A DNA stretch of 64,000 bases from Sipunculus nudus (GCA_026874595.1 CM049310.1:24537058-24601057); one strand, 5' to 3'. Counted from the stretch's first letter, positions 49,226 through 62,900 are shown. Notes: generated from the sequence alone by a model not told the origin. Program-made: numbers and translations.

Positions 49226-49760
49226 TTAAGTCCTGTTCAGCTGCTGAATATGGACCTTCAAAGAGGCTTCATCAACAAACAGACAACGCCACCAACTGTA
49301 TACAGTTCTCCCACCACACAGCGCGGCTTGTTGGCCCCGTGCCCGTGGTAGCTGGTGCGTACCGAGAGGACGCGATGACAAATAACTGGAGTAGTCACCG
49401 TCTGTAGTCACGGCACAGGAGCGGCAGGATGTTTCCGTGAGTAAAACTTCTGGAACACTCGTTGATGCCCGGGGAATGCCTGTACAGATAAACCCCCGGA
49501 GTTCAACTGAATCAGCTATCAAGACCCACCAGGAATTCCGCAGCACGCTCAGTGAACAGCGCAGTTTATCCAATTTATATTTAAACAACCAAGCCCTTTC
49601 ACCGCGAGAGCGCGAGCCTGCGTGCGTGGGATCTGCACAAGGCAAAAATGTCAGGTCACTTAGTGCATGGGATTCACCTTCCAATAAATACGTCTCAACC
49701 TCACCTGACGGACCTGACGGTTTTGTGGACAATATATATGACCAGTATACATGCGTATAA
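49226..49760. other. GC-richer block with overlapping unrecognised frames
   Basis: A 168-codon frame on the minus strand (49,226-49,732) overlaps a 107-codon frame on the plus strand (49,437-49,760). Neither shows a recognisable domain, signal peptide or repeat. The composition, richer in G, C and CpG than its surroundings, could be that of a promoter or an untranslated exon. I do not call a gene here. Confidence 0.35.
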
Positions 49761-50582
49761 TCGGGCTACTCATTTACACACAACATAATAAATGTATACA
49801 GTAACTGGCTATAAATTGGCCGGTATCTGCGGTAGGGGTATGTTTCTGTATTATTATTCTAAACCGTTTATTATGCTTTCGTGGACCTCATTCATGGAGA
49901 TATTTATTACCTGTCTGTATACAGCCAACATCATATTTACACTGACCATGGTGGACATCGGTCTCCGTGGTACCGGGGCGTGTAATATCCCTGAACACGG
50001 AGTCTAAGCCACTGACCACTACACACGGAACGTGTGTTTGCACACGGCTCGCGGGTTTCTGTCAATTAGCTCCACACCTACTCAGGTAGGCCCTACAGCT
50101 GTCAATGATCTATAAAATATCCAGAGGAATTCCAGCCACTTTACCACTAATTAACCCCCACCCCTACACACACTTTGCCGTTTATCCTCCATTAGGTATA
50201 ACTACCATCCTGATTACCTTGATTGTCTTCACTTTCCAAAACAAAATTACAGAAAGTACAAACGTTTCTGCAAGACTTAACTGGTTGAAAGCTGTATCCT
50301 AGTGTGAATACTTTGGCATACCGTTACAAAACATGCTAAGTTCTAGTGACCCTATGTAAAGCGGAAAAGGGTCATTCTTTTACCTTAATGGCATATGGTA
50401 CGGTTGTTTGTCTATACACAGTAAATGCATGTCGTGTATATATAGTATGAAATCCGCAGTATAACATTTCTCTCAATATTTTTAGTTAATATTAAAAAAA
50501 GATAATATAATACATAGCATCTAATCAGTGCAGTTTAACAACGTCCTTCACTGATTATGCATCATAGAGGGACTCCCTGGCT
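49761..50582. other. Non-coding spacer
   Basis: Nothing recognised. Confidence 0.5.
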
Positions 50583-51021
50583 TTAAAGCCGCCCAATCAC
50601 ATATCTTTTATAAAGAATTTACATGATTTCCGCCTTACTCTGTGTATATATTAATAATCTAAGGGTAATGCCTGTTAAGAAAAATACTTAATTATAACAC
50701 CTCTGCGAAGGTTTTATGAATTTGTTTATCAACAGGATGTTTAACACAGCAGTGTTGACAAAAAAGGAAAATAATAAACTTCGGTGGTAGGTTGCATATA
50801 TGCGGAGGTTGAAATGTTACTTGGCGCAAAACGCTCTGCATGGTTTAACTTACTTGCCACCAGATGTCCTTTTTGAATGTGTTTTGATCATTTTGGCGGC
50901 CCTCCACATATTATAAACACAGTGATTTCAGCGTTTTCTGGTCCATATTTTTTATTATAAAAGCTCCAAGGGATTATATCTTTAGTTTATAAAAGTCAGA
51001 TATCGGAATAGGCCCCTTTAA
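50583..51021 (+). mobile_element. TTAA-flanked MITE, copy 2
   Basis: It begins TTAAAGCCGCCC and ends ATAGGCCCCTTTAA with TTAA at both borders. It shares ataaagaatttacatgattt, ataacacctctg, aacacagcagtgttgacaaa and aaaagctccaagggatta with copy 1. It carries about 70 bp more than copy 1 around 50,800-50,900. Confidence 0.65.
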
Positions 51022-51089
51022 GGATGGTATTTACAAGTTATGCACTTTCTGTTCATTAGTAAAATATAAGGCCAAAAAATATTTAAGGT

Positions 51090-51388
51090 AATATTCTCAG
51101 GCACCGCCCGCATCAATTTTCAACCCCCGCATCAAAAATTTTTATTTTGATTTTCAATAAAAACTTTCCAATTTTGAGCTGCTGCCGCTCCGACATTTCT
51201 TTCAAGAAGATAAAACCATACAATTTCCTTTGTTTTGTAGTGCTTTTACTTATTTAGCAAAATAAAACTGTTATTTTCATGCTTTTCCCCTTATCATTTG
51301 ACATTTTTATCGAAACATACCAAAAAATTTAAAATAAAAAAAGCGCCCGCCCGCATTGATTTCTGAAAAAAAGTGCCTGAGAACCATA
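51090..51388 (+). mobile_element. GGTTCTYAGGCAC MITE, copy 2
   Basis: It begins TATTCTCAGGCACCGCCCGC and ends GTGCCTGAGAACCATA, so the ends are inverted repeats of about 13 bp. The body matches copy 1 at 39,955. No coding sequence. Confidence 0.6.
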
Positions 51389-52972
51389 CCCTTTTTTTAT
51401 TTTGGCCTCTAGATTGACACTCATGTTTCCATCAAGACAAACAGTCCTAGACTGGATCCGCCTCTTTTTCAGGATCCACAGAAAAATCCATGGTGTCTTC
51501 TTGTGGTCCGCGCCTCCACAAAATGCCGTGCATCGAAAAGAGTTCACCCATTCTTAAAACAGACAAACTAGACAACTGACAAAAACATACGGGCGAAAAC
51601 ATATATAGCCTCCTTGGTGTAGGTAAAGATAATGACCAATCAAACAGCTGCAGGAACAAATCCGTACCGTATTTCAAACTAATCAGGGCAAACTTCTCAT
51701 ATTAAGCATTAAGAAATTCTATAGGAATGAATCTTTACAAACCTCTACAAATTACATACTTGTTTGCTCAGGAATAGTGATCACTGAGAGCTGGTATATG
51801 GAAGGTGAATACGGCACGTGAGCTGATAAACATGAACTGACAAAGAGAGTAAACAGTAAACTGTCAGCCTCAAATATAGGCACAACTAGTGGGTCAACAA
51901 GGTAACTTCAAGCAAACGCACAAAAAAAAATTTGTTTCTTCAGCAAAGCTCATTTCTCCCTCAAGGTTAAACAGTAGGTTCTACTGAATCCACCCTTTTA
52001 ACCGGATCATACTAGTTTTAAATGGGGTCTTCCCTGGCCCGTCCCTCCATTAAGTATTTTTGTATTTTTTTTAACTTTGCTAACAGTCAAACAAATCAAC
52101 AAATAGCCATTAAACAGATTAAAACATAACCTCCTTGGCGGAGATACTTTAATATTTCGTTCACGACGAGAGCATGCATGAATATGACATCAGCAATGAT
52201 TAGTAACTCAGAAGCCTACAGAGCCTTACACATATATGTCAATAAAACACTGCATGGCCACTTTTTACAGCACGTTTGATGCCTAGGTGAGTTTATGACA
52301 TAGCAAGTACAGTGTTACATAAATAAACGATATGTGTCGTTCATGATATATGTGTTTGAAACCACGAAAGAAGCGTTTTATGAAAAGTATAATTATATAC
52401 ATGGTCCCTTATAAACACACAGTCATCCAAACGATTTGTTATTCTCATAACAAAACTAGAGTGTATTTGTCATAATGGTACATCCCGACAATAAACCCAC
52501 GTGAGCTGTTCACGGTGTTTTGGTGCTTCAATGATGTATGACGTGTCATGGTCACTTTTTATTATGACACCCTGTATAGTTACGGCACTTTACTTGTCTG
52601 CAAAATACTTTTGGCGTATTAATTTTGTAGAATGTGTACGGACATACAAGGGCAGGATGGACACTCGCATGTAGTACACATACAAGTTTATAGATAATGG
52701 ATCGTGTGCCAAATCACGATACGAGCGCTCAGCACGGCCTCTCGCTCCGCGTGAAAGGGGGCAATTTTCGACTATATTATATGTAAAAAGACCATAAACC
52801 AGAGTTTTACTGTACCAGTCTATAAACAGTATACGCACAGCAAGGACAAACGAGCCATGATGTGTACGTATACTTCCCGTTATTACCATTACAATTTTAA
52901 GGATTATTCTGTATAAACGCGTGTCCATTTATTGTTTAAGCTTTATTATTCTGCAAAGGGAGGCCCTTATAG

Positions 52973-52975
<3 letters not shown>
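51389..52975. other. Non-coding DNA
   Basis: No gene recognised. Frames of 72-112 codons on the minus strand have no known motifs and are not supported. Confidence 0.5.

Positions 52976-53025
<50 letters not shown>
52976..53025. repeat. (AT)n microsatellite
   Basis: About 25 uninterrupted AT dinucleotides. Confidence 0.95.
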
Positions 53026-53026
<1 letters not shown>

Positions 53027-53878
53027 TAATTTATATACAAGGCCTATGTTCTAGAATCCCTGTATGTATGAATCATATCTTCGTAAGGTGCGCACAGCAC
53101 AGTTGTAATTAAGTTGTAAAGCGTATGACTATTAATTCATCGATTATACATCTTTTTTGGCCCTGGAGATAATTATATCTAAATGAAATTGAGAAATAGC
53201 ACGCAAATGAAAGAAAAAGATTTTTTTTTCAACTCGTGAAAATTTGATAATGGATCAGTCACTATTTCCCCGATTAACAATTTATGAGTTACTTAATTGC
53301 CCTTTCGTATAATTACATTTGCAACTGGAAAATACAAGGATTTAATCACACATTTTAATATGACGCGCCGTTATATTTATGAAATTACAGACGAGAATTA
53401 GAGACAATAAAGACAACAGGGTTTGTTTGAACCCTTGTACAAATGTGATTTATAGCAAAATTAAAAAATGCAGTTTAAGGAGACGGTAATCATCCATGGG
53501 GCTGAAGAAAATAAAAAAAAACAGCCAACAGATGGCGCTATATGTGGGGAACACCTGCGATCACTTTCCTAATACAAACAAACTTCACGGTAGTATATAT
53601 GGGCCTTATTGATGACACATTCAACCATCACGCATAAAAGAATGCTATAGCCCTGGATTACTTGCCTTTGTGTTTGAACTCAATGCACAATAATAAAGCA
53701 ATAAGACGTTGAGGCGCTCCTGTGAATGGCGGTCTGTTACGCCTGGCTCTTGGCTTTTATCAGGCTTTTCGAGTCCTGACTCAGACTTTGATCTTTTCTG
53801 CACCTGGGTTTGATGAGCTGTATGTCTCCCACTCAGCCCCACTCAACTCGTTATAACACCGACAATCAGCAACAGACA

Positions 53879-53880
<2 letters not shown>
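53026..53880. other. Non-coding DNA
   Basis: Nothing recognised. Confidence 0.5.

Positions 53881-53967
<87 letters not shown>
53881..53967. repeat. (CT)n microsatellite
   Basis: A perfect 87 bp CT tract preceded by acagacaca. The serine-leucine frame that crosses it is an artefact of the repeat. Confidence 0.97.
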
Positions 53968-53969
<2 letters not shown>

Positions 53970-54482
53970 GAATTACCTTTCTCGTTTCTCATTATAACAA
54001 AAATGTTCAGAGTTGTCAGCAATGACGTGTAATAGAGGCTGAAGAGGGGTATATGTTTTATGGTAATGTGTATAAATAAAGGGGTTCCGGCTGTGTAATA
54101 CTGTGTCATTACAGGACAGTGTAATAATGTATAAGTACAGGACAGTGTAATAATGTGTAACTACAGAAGAGTGTAATAACCTGCAGTATACTGATGTTCA
54201 GTAAAGTGCATGTATAGAGGTACCGGATATATAGTTACGTGTAAGAAGTGGAGTAAGTAGCCTAATAACGTGTAAGTAGACAGGTTTGAAATGACGTGTT
54301 AGTAAAAGTAGTGTGTAATGAGGATATTTTTGAGTAGAGAAATGGACAAAATGACGCCTGCTCCCTGTCTGCTGAAAATTCGAGTCTAGCGGCTTATCAA
54401 GTATTTTCTGCCGGGAGATCAAGTAACCCAATTTTACTCAATCAGACTTGATTTCTTTTGTGTACCAGAATAAGAACTGAGG

Positions 54483-54650
54483 TGTGTGTGTGTGTGTGTG
54501 TATGTGTGAGCACGTGCTTCTGTGTCGTGGTTATTGTTTTACACAACTCAACAGATTAAGAAAACACGAAGGGCAGTGATACCAATTCCGTGTTTAAATT
54601 TATTAATCACACACACACACACACACACATACGCACACACACACACGCAT
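54483..54650. repeat. (GT)n and (CA)n microsatellites
   Basis: (GT)n at about 54,483-54,502 and interrupted (CA)n at about 54,609-54,647, facing each other 107 bp apart so that they could pair. Confidence 0.85.
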
Positions 54651-55266
54651 GTATTACATGTTGAGTCTAACACTTCACTTTCAATCGGCCTGCTCGTTAT
54701 TTCGTCATGGCGTGCGTGCATGAAGGAGTCTGCGGTATCTCTCCGTGTTTATACAGCGCCCCCTGGTTATTACTTTCAGCTGAAGTAGACGGAGCCAAAA
54801 TAAACCCGAGCCAGTGTCATGACTGACGGCCGTTTCTAACACGCCGACAGGATACATTATCAAGGGCTGCATTCGCCGACAGCATTTTGTTTTTGTGCCA
54901 TCTATATGCTTTGTGACAAGCATTATGGCTGGAACAGGCATTACTTTCCAGGAATATATGCGGCTTGCTGGTGAGAGAGGCTGGTGTTTATTTTCACAAC
55001 ATTTACACTGGGACGTGATATTGTTTGAGATGCTACATTACACGACTTGAATTGGCTCAGCAAACCAGAGGTAGCCTCAACAGATATTTTTGAGTCTGTC
55101 AGAGCATTTTTCTGTGCAATGAATGACTATCACTCACATTTTTATCGATAATTACAGCTGTGCCGGATACAGTGGGTGATCTTTATACCATAGCAAACAG
55201 ACTGTCGGCTGAAAGAAATATGTATCTTTACATGTAATTGCTGTCTGCTCGGGATTTTGGCCATCG

Positions 55267-55272
<6 letters not shown>

Positions 55273-55349
<77 letters not shown>
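55273..55349. repeat. (TA)n microsatellite
   Basis: About 38 uninterrupted TA dinucleotides; the Ile-Tyr frame across it is an artefact. Confidence 0.95.
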
Positions 55350-55350
<1 letters not shown>

Positions 55351-57489
55351 GGCGAAGGGGGTTTATTTGCTGCTGCAGTGTATTCTAGACACAATGTTAA
55401 ACTGGCTGGATATACCTTAATACATGATTTGTTTTTAAATATACTTGTCAATATCGAACTTGTAAGGATAGAGCAAGTAACAGGTTACAGAATATAACAT
55501 GAGTGGTGAGATAAAACACAAACACTAAAATTATTTTATAAAATTTAACATACTAAAAGTAATAACAACATAAATTTATATTAAAATTAACAATTAAACT
55601 GTTTTAGAATATAGACAGGTAAGGGCCTCAACCAAAAATCGTACGGAAGTCGTAGGTTTATCGTATAACATAGCCGTAAGGCATCGTACAACAGACCTTT
55701 GATATCCGCCTGGCATAAAGAATTACCTACGACGCTGAAAAATGTTAAACATGTTCTATCAAAATTCTACAACAAGGGCCTTCGACAGTTTTCTCCGTCG
55801 CAAAACACCTGAATTTCGTATGACACACCCACGACTATCTTAGGGATTTCCCCAATTTTCTGTCGTGTATTGTGCGATGTATATGTCACTATAGCAGGCG
55901 GAACTTGCTTTCAAACAGCCCAGGAGAATCACATTCGGGAGGAGGCATGCTCCGGGTCAAAAATTGGTCCTACGTATAAGGATTACCAGTAACCTAGCAA
56001 CATCGTACCGTGCCTCCTGGAATTACCCCATGATATTTTTCTGACGCAGTGTTGGGTTTGTTTGTATGCGCTATTCTTTCAGGTGTACATTGGCGGAGCG
56101 ATGTACCAACAAGATTGGTTTCCGTCATTTCGGCAAGTCGCGCCATTTTACATAACAAACTTGGTTTACACTTTAGATTTTGAAATGAAACTTTTGGTTA
56201 ACTGCTCCGTAAATTTATTGATTCATTAGGAATTTGTTTATAAAGTCATCAGCAGAAAAAAACGGTGTTTGAACGTTCGCGTTTAACAGTTAAAGAAAAC
56301 GGCTGAGCAAATATTATTTTACACCAAATTGTTCTGTGACATGCTTACCTGCAGTGTCTTAAAACACGGAAGTTATATAACACTTTAAGTACTGGGATTC
56401 TGCTTTTAGATGTCATGTCAAGATATGTTGGCCCACTATTGTGTATGATGTTAACATTTTTTGTATTAACACATGAACATCAGATTATGTCTTTATATTT
56501 CTGGCTAGATATGAATATCAGATCATTCGGACAATGTTTTGTGTTTAATAGATTAGGGAGGAGTAAGGAGAACAGGAGGGAACAGATGTTATGATTATCA
56601 TCCTCACACAGCAGAGTCGGGCCGCTTGGCAGACAGGCACAGAGCTCGGGTCTGCTCTCTGGACAACCGATAACCATATACCCAGCTCCCTCTGTCGGCT
56701 GGTGTATGTGTCACCGCACATCCAACCGTACTCAAGACACAGACTATACAGTTCTGTGTATGCAGGCGTTGGAACTCACACCCCTTTCGGAAATGTACAC
56801 TAAAGGTTTCTCCAAATGCTTGTGAATGACAATGGTATCGCCATGCACTGGCCGGGACAAACAAATCACCTCGTTTCCCAACTGTAATGTTTGTTTCAAA
56901 CAGAGACATATTATAATGATCTAGATTAAACAAAATATCCACGGATGTTACCCACCCTAAATTACCTACACAAAAATTTTATCAAAATCCAATCTAACGT
57001 CTTGGATTAATTTGCTGACAGACAAACCAACCGGCCAAAGGTGGCAAAACATATTTTCACGATTAAGGCAGAAGCCATCCTTCCGCCAGAGGTCGTTTCT
57101 ACAGACTTCTTCTTTGGCCGGTTAGTACTTCTTCCAGAACAAGTTTCAACTGTTAAACTTTGTTACATGTCAAGGAAACACCTTCTGTTTACATTTCACA
57201 AGTGCATGCTTACAAAATATTATATTCACAGCGTGCATGAAGTCCGTACCATTAAAACACCCATGTAAATGTAATTTGCCTTCTGTTTACATTTCACATT
57301 TTGATAATGGAAACATCTACAATATCACGCAAGGAAACATAGTGGACGGTACAGTGGTACCCGTGAAATCCCTGGAGAAGAAGACTTGAGGTTGGTTAAG
57401 GAGGATATGAATTCATGTATGACAGCCCTGTTTAAGGCCTTAGAGAAGCCAAGGGCCCGAATAGGTCTCCGCCAAACCAAAGATTACAT
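55350..57489. other. Non-coding DNA
   Basis: No gene recognised. A 112-codon frame on the minus strand (56,604-56,942) has no known domain. Confidence 0.45.
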
Positions 57490-59060
57490 TGAAATTGACA
57501 ACTGGAATGTTAGGACATTATATGCCACAGGAAAACAGCCTTGCTTGCCAAACAAATGAGACGATATAACTTTAGTGGTAGATTTAGAACTTCAACAGGA
57601 GAAATAATATACTAGAATAGCTATAGTCACGAATAAAGTAGCACAACCAAGTCAGATGAAATGGTTATCAGTTAATAAAAGGATTTCATTCTAAATGTGT
57701 AAAAATGACTGTAATACAAATACCCGCGCCAACCAATGACGCAAATTAGGAACCGAAGGGGGACTTTTATGAGCGGCAATATAAAATATATACAGCAGGG
57801 AATAGACATAATACCGAAACAAATATAATAATACTAACTGGAGAGAAAAACGCCATAGTATGGGCATCAAATGAACACAGGAGAGGAGCAATGGATAAAG
57901 AGGGAAGAGAAGTGTTGAACGGAAAAGATAAATTAATCACATATTTACGGAATAATAATTAAATAAAGCGACACTGGACTTCACCAAATGGAAAGGATAA
58001 AAAATACGTTGAATATATTTCAATCAATGGGCGATATAAGTGCTTGCACTGTTAGAATCTTAAGTGGTTAAAGCGACAGACCAACAGCTGGTGATAGCAA
58101 CAGTAAAAAGTTAACAAGATAGAATAAAAGCAAAACTAATAGAGAGTAAAAATTATAACACACAACTATTGAAAGATCAACAAATCAAAATGGAATTTAA
58201 AATCAAACTAAAGAATGGATATGCATCTCTAAACGAAATGGAAGAAAATACTCATAAAAAAACATAAAAAAGATACAAGAAAACTGGAAGGAGTTTTAGG
58301 AAGCACATAACGACACTGCAGAGAAAGTGTTAGGTAGAGGAAAGAGAGAAAAATAAACAAATGGATCACAATAACAACATGGACAGCGATAAAAAAGAGA
58401 AACTTTAAAACATGAGAAAATACTAAATCAGAATAAATTATAAAAGAGGTTAAAAGGAAGGAATACATGTATATGGAAAAGAATAAGGAAGTCAAGAAAA
58501 AAAGAACAGATAGGCAGAGTAATGTTGAGCAGTGTTAGTATCAGGGACTCAGAGGGTCGGCTGCCAACAGATAAAACGAATATACAAAAGAGATGAAAGG
58601 AACATTAAAGTCATATGTTGAACAATGAAACAGATATGTAGAGGTAGTAAGGAGATGATACAAGACAAAGCTGAAGAGATGGACAGGGAACAGGGCCAAT
58701 AACAAATAAAGAAATCATGGACGCCATCAGTAAGATGAAAGGTGGCAGAACTACAGGGATAGACAGCAAACGTACAGATGAGATAAAAGTGGATAATGAA
58801 TTAACAACAGAAAAGCTACGTCAAATATTCTGTAAGATATGGGAAAGTAACCGAATACCAACATAAGAAGAAAGGAGTTATAGCGATTAAGATACAAAAG
58901 AAAGGGGATTTAACACACAGCGGCAATAAAGAATTTTGTTACTCTTAACAACGAGCGAGATATTTTTGAGGGTGATTATAGAAAGAAACAAGGATAGTCT
59001 ATGAGTACTTTGAGGAGACCAAACAGGTTTCATGACCAACTGAGCAAATATTCCTGTTTA
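57490..59060 (+). pseudogene. Decayed RTE-like LINE
   Basis: Scattered remains in order. NWNVRTLYATGK (57,498-57,533) is the start of an RTE-type endonuclease. RSTRADKK-like basic stretches (58,400-58,500) come from the linker, and EIMDAISKMKGGRTTGID (58,711-58,764) with TTEKLRQIFCKIWESNRIPT and IKIQKKGDL from the reverse transcriptase. Near 59,010-59,040 is a trace of the QAGFR-type motif (RPNRFHDQ). Many stops and frameshifts are present and the middle is shortened, so it is long inactive. The LTR element was inserted just after it. Confidence 0.7.
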
Positions 59061-59065
59061 GGAAC

Positions 59066-59797
59066 TGTTGCATGGACGTCACCCGGACATCGGAAGATGG
59101 CGCCACGAAGTCGTGTGGCCGCCCCCGTTTCCACGCTTATGGATCCACCCCGCTATCAGTGACTACTGACGCGCTTTTAGAAACATAAAAACTATTCTTG
59201 GACCATTCAGTACTGGTTTTGCAGTTCTGCCGGCGCTATCGTTTCTCTCAAGCAAAACCACAAACTTCTGCGGTTTTCACCCATTGTTGAAAACCTATAA
59301 AACGAACTCGCCTGCAGTACGAGGCGGGACTATTGACTTTGCTACGCCACGTTACAGTTTTCCCCGGGGACCGTGACCGTGGGCTCTTGGTCCCCAAGCC
59401 CACGGAATGCCATGAACCACGCCATGAACTTTATTATTTAAGAAGAGGAGAGACTTTGTTTGTTTGGTGCCACATGGATTAATACAGGACTTCAGTTTTG
59501 TGTGTGCCCGAATTATGTGTTGATGATGGACTTCAGTTTCTCGTATACCGGATTCAGTTAAGTATTTCGTTACAGTTCGTTATTTAGAGACTCAGTTTTC
59601 GTCAGAGACTTGGTTATAAATTACGTTATGTATTGACTATTATATTATTTGTGTATGAATGTAAATATTGTAATATAGTAATATAGTACTGTTTTTGCAC
59701 CCATATTTTGGTTACGTTTTCATTTGAAGAGAACGTGTCTGAGCATATGTGTTACGGTTCGGCCTGAGTTGTTTGGGTGTGAAAAGGGACCGTAACA
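59066..59797 (+). repeat. 5' LTR (inferred limits)
   Basis: The limits are set by TGTTGC at the left and GTAACA at the right, which are near-perfect inverted ends with the canonical TG...CA, and by the primer binding site 3 bp beyond. The 732 bp length is typical. The preceding 5 bp, ggaac, would be the target duplication. The other LTR is outside the window, so the limits cannot be confirmed here. Confidence 0.65.
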
Positions 59798-59800
59798 TAA

Positions 59801-59818
59801 TGGCGACCGCGACGAGAC
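59801..59818 (+). promoter_or_regulatory. Primer binding site
   Basis: TGGCGACCGCGACGAGAC, starting with the TGG that pairs with a tRNA 3' CCA and placed 3 bp after the LTR. The tRNA was not identified. Confidence 0.6.
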
Positions 59819-59955
59819 CCTGTATTTCGTAATAACGGCTACATTTGGATGTAAAATTTCACAGTGGTCTCTATAACTTTTAGTTATTGAACTAGTATTT
59901 AACTACAATTGAACTCGGATATTTCTCAAACACGTTATCTTGATACTTTGCAAAT

Positions 59956-62900
59956 ATGGGTACGGAATTTAAACCAAATGAAATGATACCACAATTAAGA
60001 GAAAATAGGAGCTTATTGTATACGTTAAAGAAAAATGAACTTGAAATTGTTGTTCTACATTTAAATATTGACATCATGGATGTATGCACTGTAGAGGGTT
60101 TAAGAAATGTACTTAAGAAATCATTATATGGTGATGTAGATAGTAAAGAGGAATCTGATTTGGAGGAAAAACCTCTTAAGGAACCTCTTGGGGCAACAGC
60201 TATTGACCCGATAGAACTAGAGTTGAGAAAGTATGAACTTAAATTGAAATATGAAGCAGAAGCAGAAATCCGTAGATGTGAAATCGAAAGAGAAACGCAA
60301 ATTAAGTTGAAAGAGTTAGAGTTACAAAATCCTCAAAATCGTAAAGCACATGAGCCGTCTGAATTCCTATTCAGAAATTCGACAAAAGTACCTCCCTTCA
60401 ATGAAAACGAAGTGGAGCGTTATTTCAGTTATTTTGAACGGGTGGCCACTTTAATGGCTTGGCCTAAAGGCCAGTGGACCCTGTTGTTACAAAGCGTTCT
60501 GGTTGGTCGCGCACAGGACGTTTACACTGCGCTCACAGACGAACAATGCAGGGATTACGACACGGTAAAAGAGGTCATTCTGAGAGCCTATGAATTAGTC
60601 CCCGAAGCGTATCGCTTAAAATTTAGGAATGCCACCAAAAGAGAAAATCAAACTCATGTTGAATATGCTAGAGACAAAGAAAGTGCATTTAATAGATGGT
60701 GTCAGTCTATGAAAATTGATCAGGATTTTGAAAAACTCAAACAACTAATTTTGATAGAAGAGTTCAAAAGGCATATCCGTAGTGACATTAAAATATTTTT
60801 GGATGAACATAAAGTAAGGAATGTAAACGAGGCTGGTGTCCTGGCAGATGAATTTGCCTTGACGCACCGCCCTAGTTATACCAGTCACAGGAGGAGGTAT
60901 GGTGAGAAAAGAGAGGGTAGCAAAAGCCCAAAACTGGGTCGGAGAAAGGGTAGTCCCTACTATCGGGGTCACTCCGGCTCAGGTAAACCACAGTCCGATC
61001 ATGGTAAACCCCAGTATAAAAGTCAATCTGACTCTCCTGCTCAACATAAAGAGGGACAACCTAGGACTGGACCCAAATATTGTACATTCTGTGAGTTCAA
61101 GGGGCATACAGAATCTGAGTGTTACAGAAAAAGATACGGTCAAAGTAAGCCTAAACCTAATGCGTTAACTGTTACGCAGAGCATGAAACCGGTAACAATG
61201 CCCAGTAAACTAGAGACTAAAGGTGAAACACAAAGCCCTGTCCACGAGAGCTTTCAGCCCTTTGTGTCAGATGGCTTTGTTCAGTTAGAGGGTAACCATG
61301 CAAGAAAGGCCCGTGTTAAAATCTTAAGGGATACCGGGGCAACCCAAAGCCTCGTTTTGAAATCTGTTCTTCCCTTCTCTAAAGAGAGTTACGCGGGGTG
61401 TTCAGTTCTAGTCCAGGGCGTTAATTCGGAATTTTTAGAAGTTCCATTACACAGAGTGAAACTAGAATCTGATTTAGTCTCTGAATTTTTAACTGTAGGA
61501 GTTTGTTCAAAGTTGCCAGTAGAGGGCGTTTCGCTCCTCCTAGGCAACGATTTAGCTGGTGACAGAGTGAAAATTGATCCCAGAATGACAAAATTGCCGA
61601 GCACTGATAGGGACACAGACCTGCTCCAGCAGGAGTTTCCGGGCGTATTTCCAGGCTGTGTAGTGACTCGAGCAATGAGTAAAAAGGCAAGTCTGAAACC
61701 AGAGAGTTCTGTACTTGACCTCTCGCAAACCTTTATGGCGCATTCAAACGATGACGTCAGTGGCTTAAAGCCCGTTACGCGAGTAAATATTAAATCGCCC
61801 GCATGTGACCCAAGTGGCACATCCAGTCCAAAGGACTCGACTACAAATGTAGTACAGGGCAAACAGACCCTGAATAGAAATCTCCAAAGGAGTACAAACG
61901 GCGTGAAATCGCCTGATCAAAATGGGCATGAACAGTTAAAGAAGGATAGGAGTGTAAAGAATGTAGAAGTTAGCATGAAAACTGATGATTTGATAGAAAT
62001 GCCAAAGAAAGATCCTGATATTGCCTCCCTTAGAGAAAATGCCTTGACTAAAGAGGAAGCAGATAAAGTTCCAACTTGTTTCACCTTACAGAATGACGTA
62101 CTAGTCAGAAAATATAGACCTCCCACCGTACCAGCGGACGAAACGTGGAAAACTCTTTATCAAATTGTAGTTCCCCCCGAGTATCGCCCAGAAATCTTAA
62201 AACTTGCACATGATCATCCTATGGCAGGACATTTGGGTATCAGGAAAACCAAACACAAAATTCTCCAACACTTCTATTGGCCCAAGTTAAAACGAGACGT
62301 GGCGAAATACTGTAAAACTTGTCATGTGTGTCAAATGATTGGAAAACCAACCCACCAAATTAGTCCTGCGCCACTCTCGCCCATACCAACAACACATGAT
62401 GCGTTTGAATCAATAATACTTGACTGTGTAGGACCGCTAAGAAAAACTAAACATGGCAATGAATATGCTCTAACAATCATGTGTACTGCAACTAGATTTC
62501 CAGAAGCAATTCCTCTTAGAACTATATCTGCAAAGAAAATTGTTGAAGCTCTGGTTAAATTTTTTACTACTTTTGGCTTACCAAGAACAATACAAACAGA
62601 TCAAGGTTCAAATTTCATGTCAAATATATTTGCCCAGGTTATGGCAGAGCTAGGCATAAAACACTACAAATCCAGTGCCTACCATCCTGAGAGTCAAGGT
62701 GCTCTAGAGCGATTTCATCAAACTCTCAAAAACATGATTAGAGCTTATTGTCTTGACACTGGGAACCAGTGGGATGAGGGTTTACCCTTTTTGATATTTG
62801 CGGCCCGAGAAGCAGTGCAAGAAAGCTTAGGGTTTAGCCCTTTTGAATTAGTGTATGGGCACTGTGTAAGAGGCCCCCTGGCGGTGTTAAAAGACACTTG

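Noticed and set aside
52590-52928. 112-codon frame on the minus strand
   Set aside because: No motif, surrounded by AT-rich non-coding DNA and ending beside a microsatellite.
53810-54025. Serine-leucine repeat protein
   Set aside because: It is only the translation of a perfect (CT)n tract.
55238-55420. Ile-Tyr repeat protein
   Set aside because: It is only the translation of a (TA)n tract.
56604-56942. 112-codon frame on the minus strand
   Set aside because: No recognisable domain, signal peptide or neighbouring splice pattern; an opposite-strand frame overlaps it.
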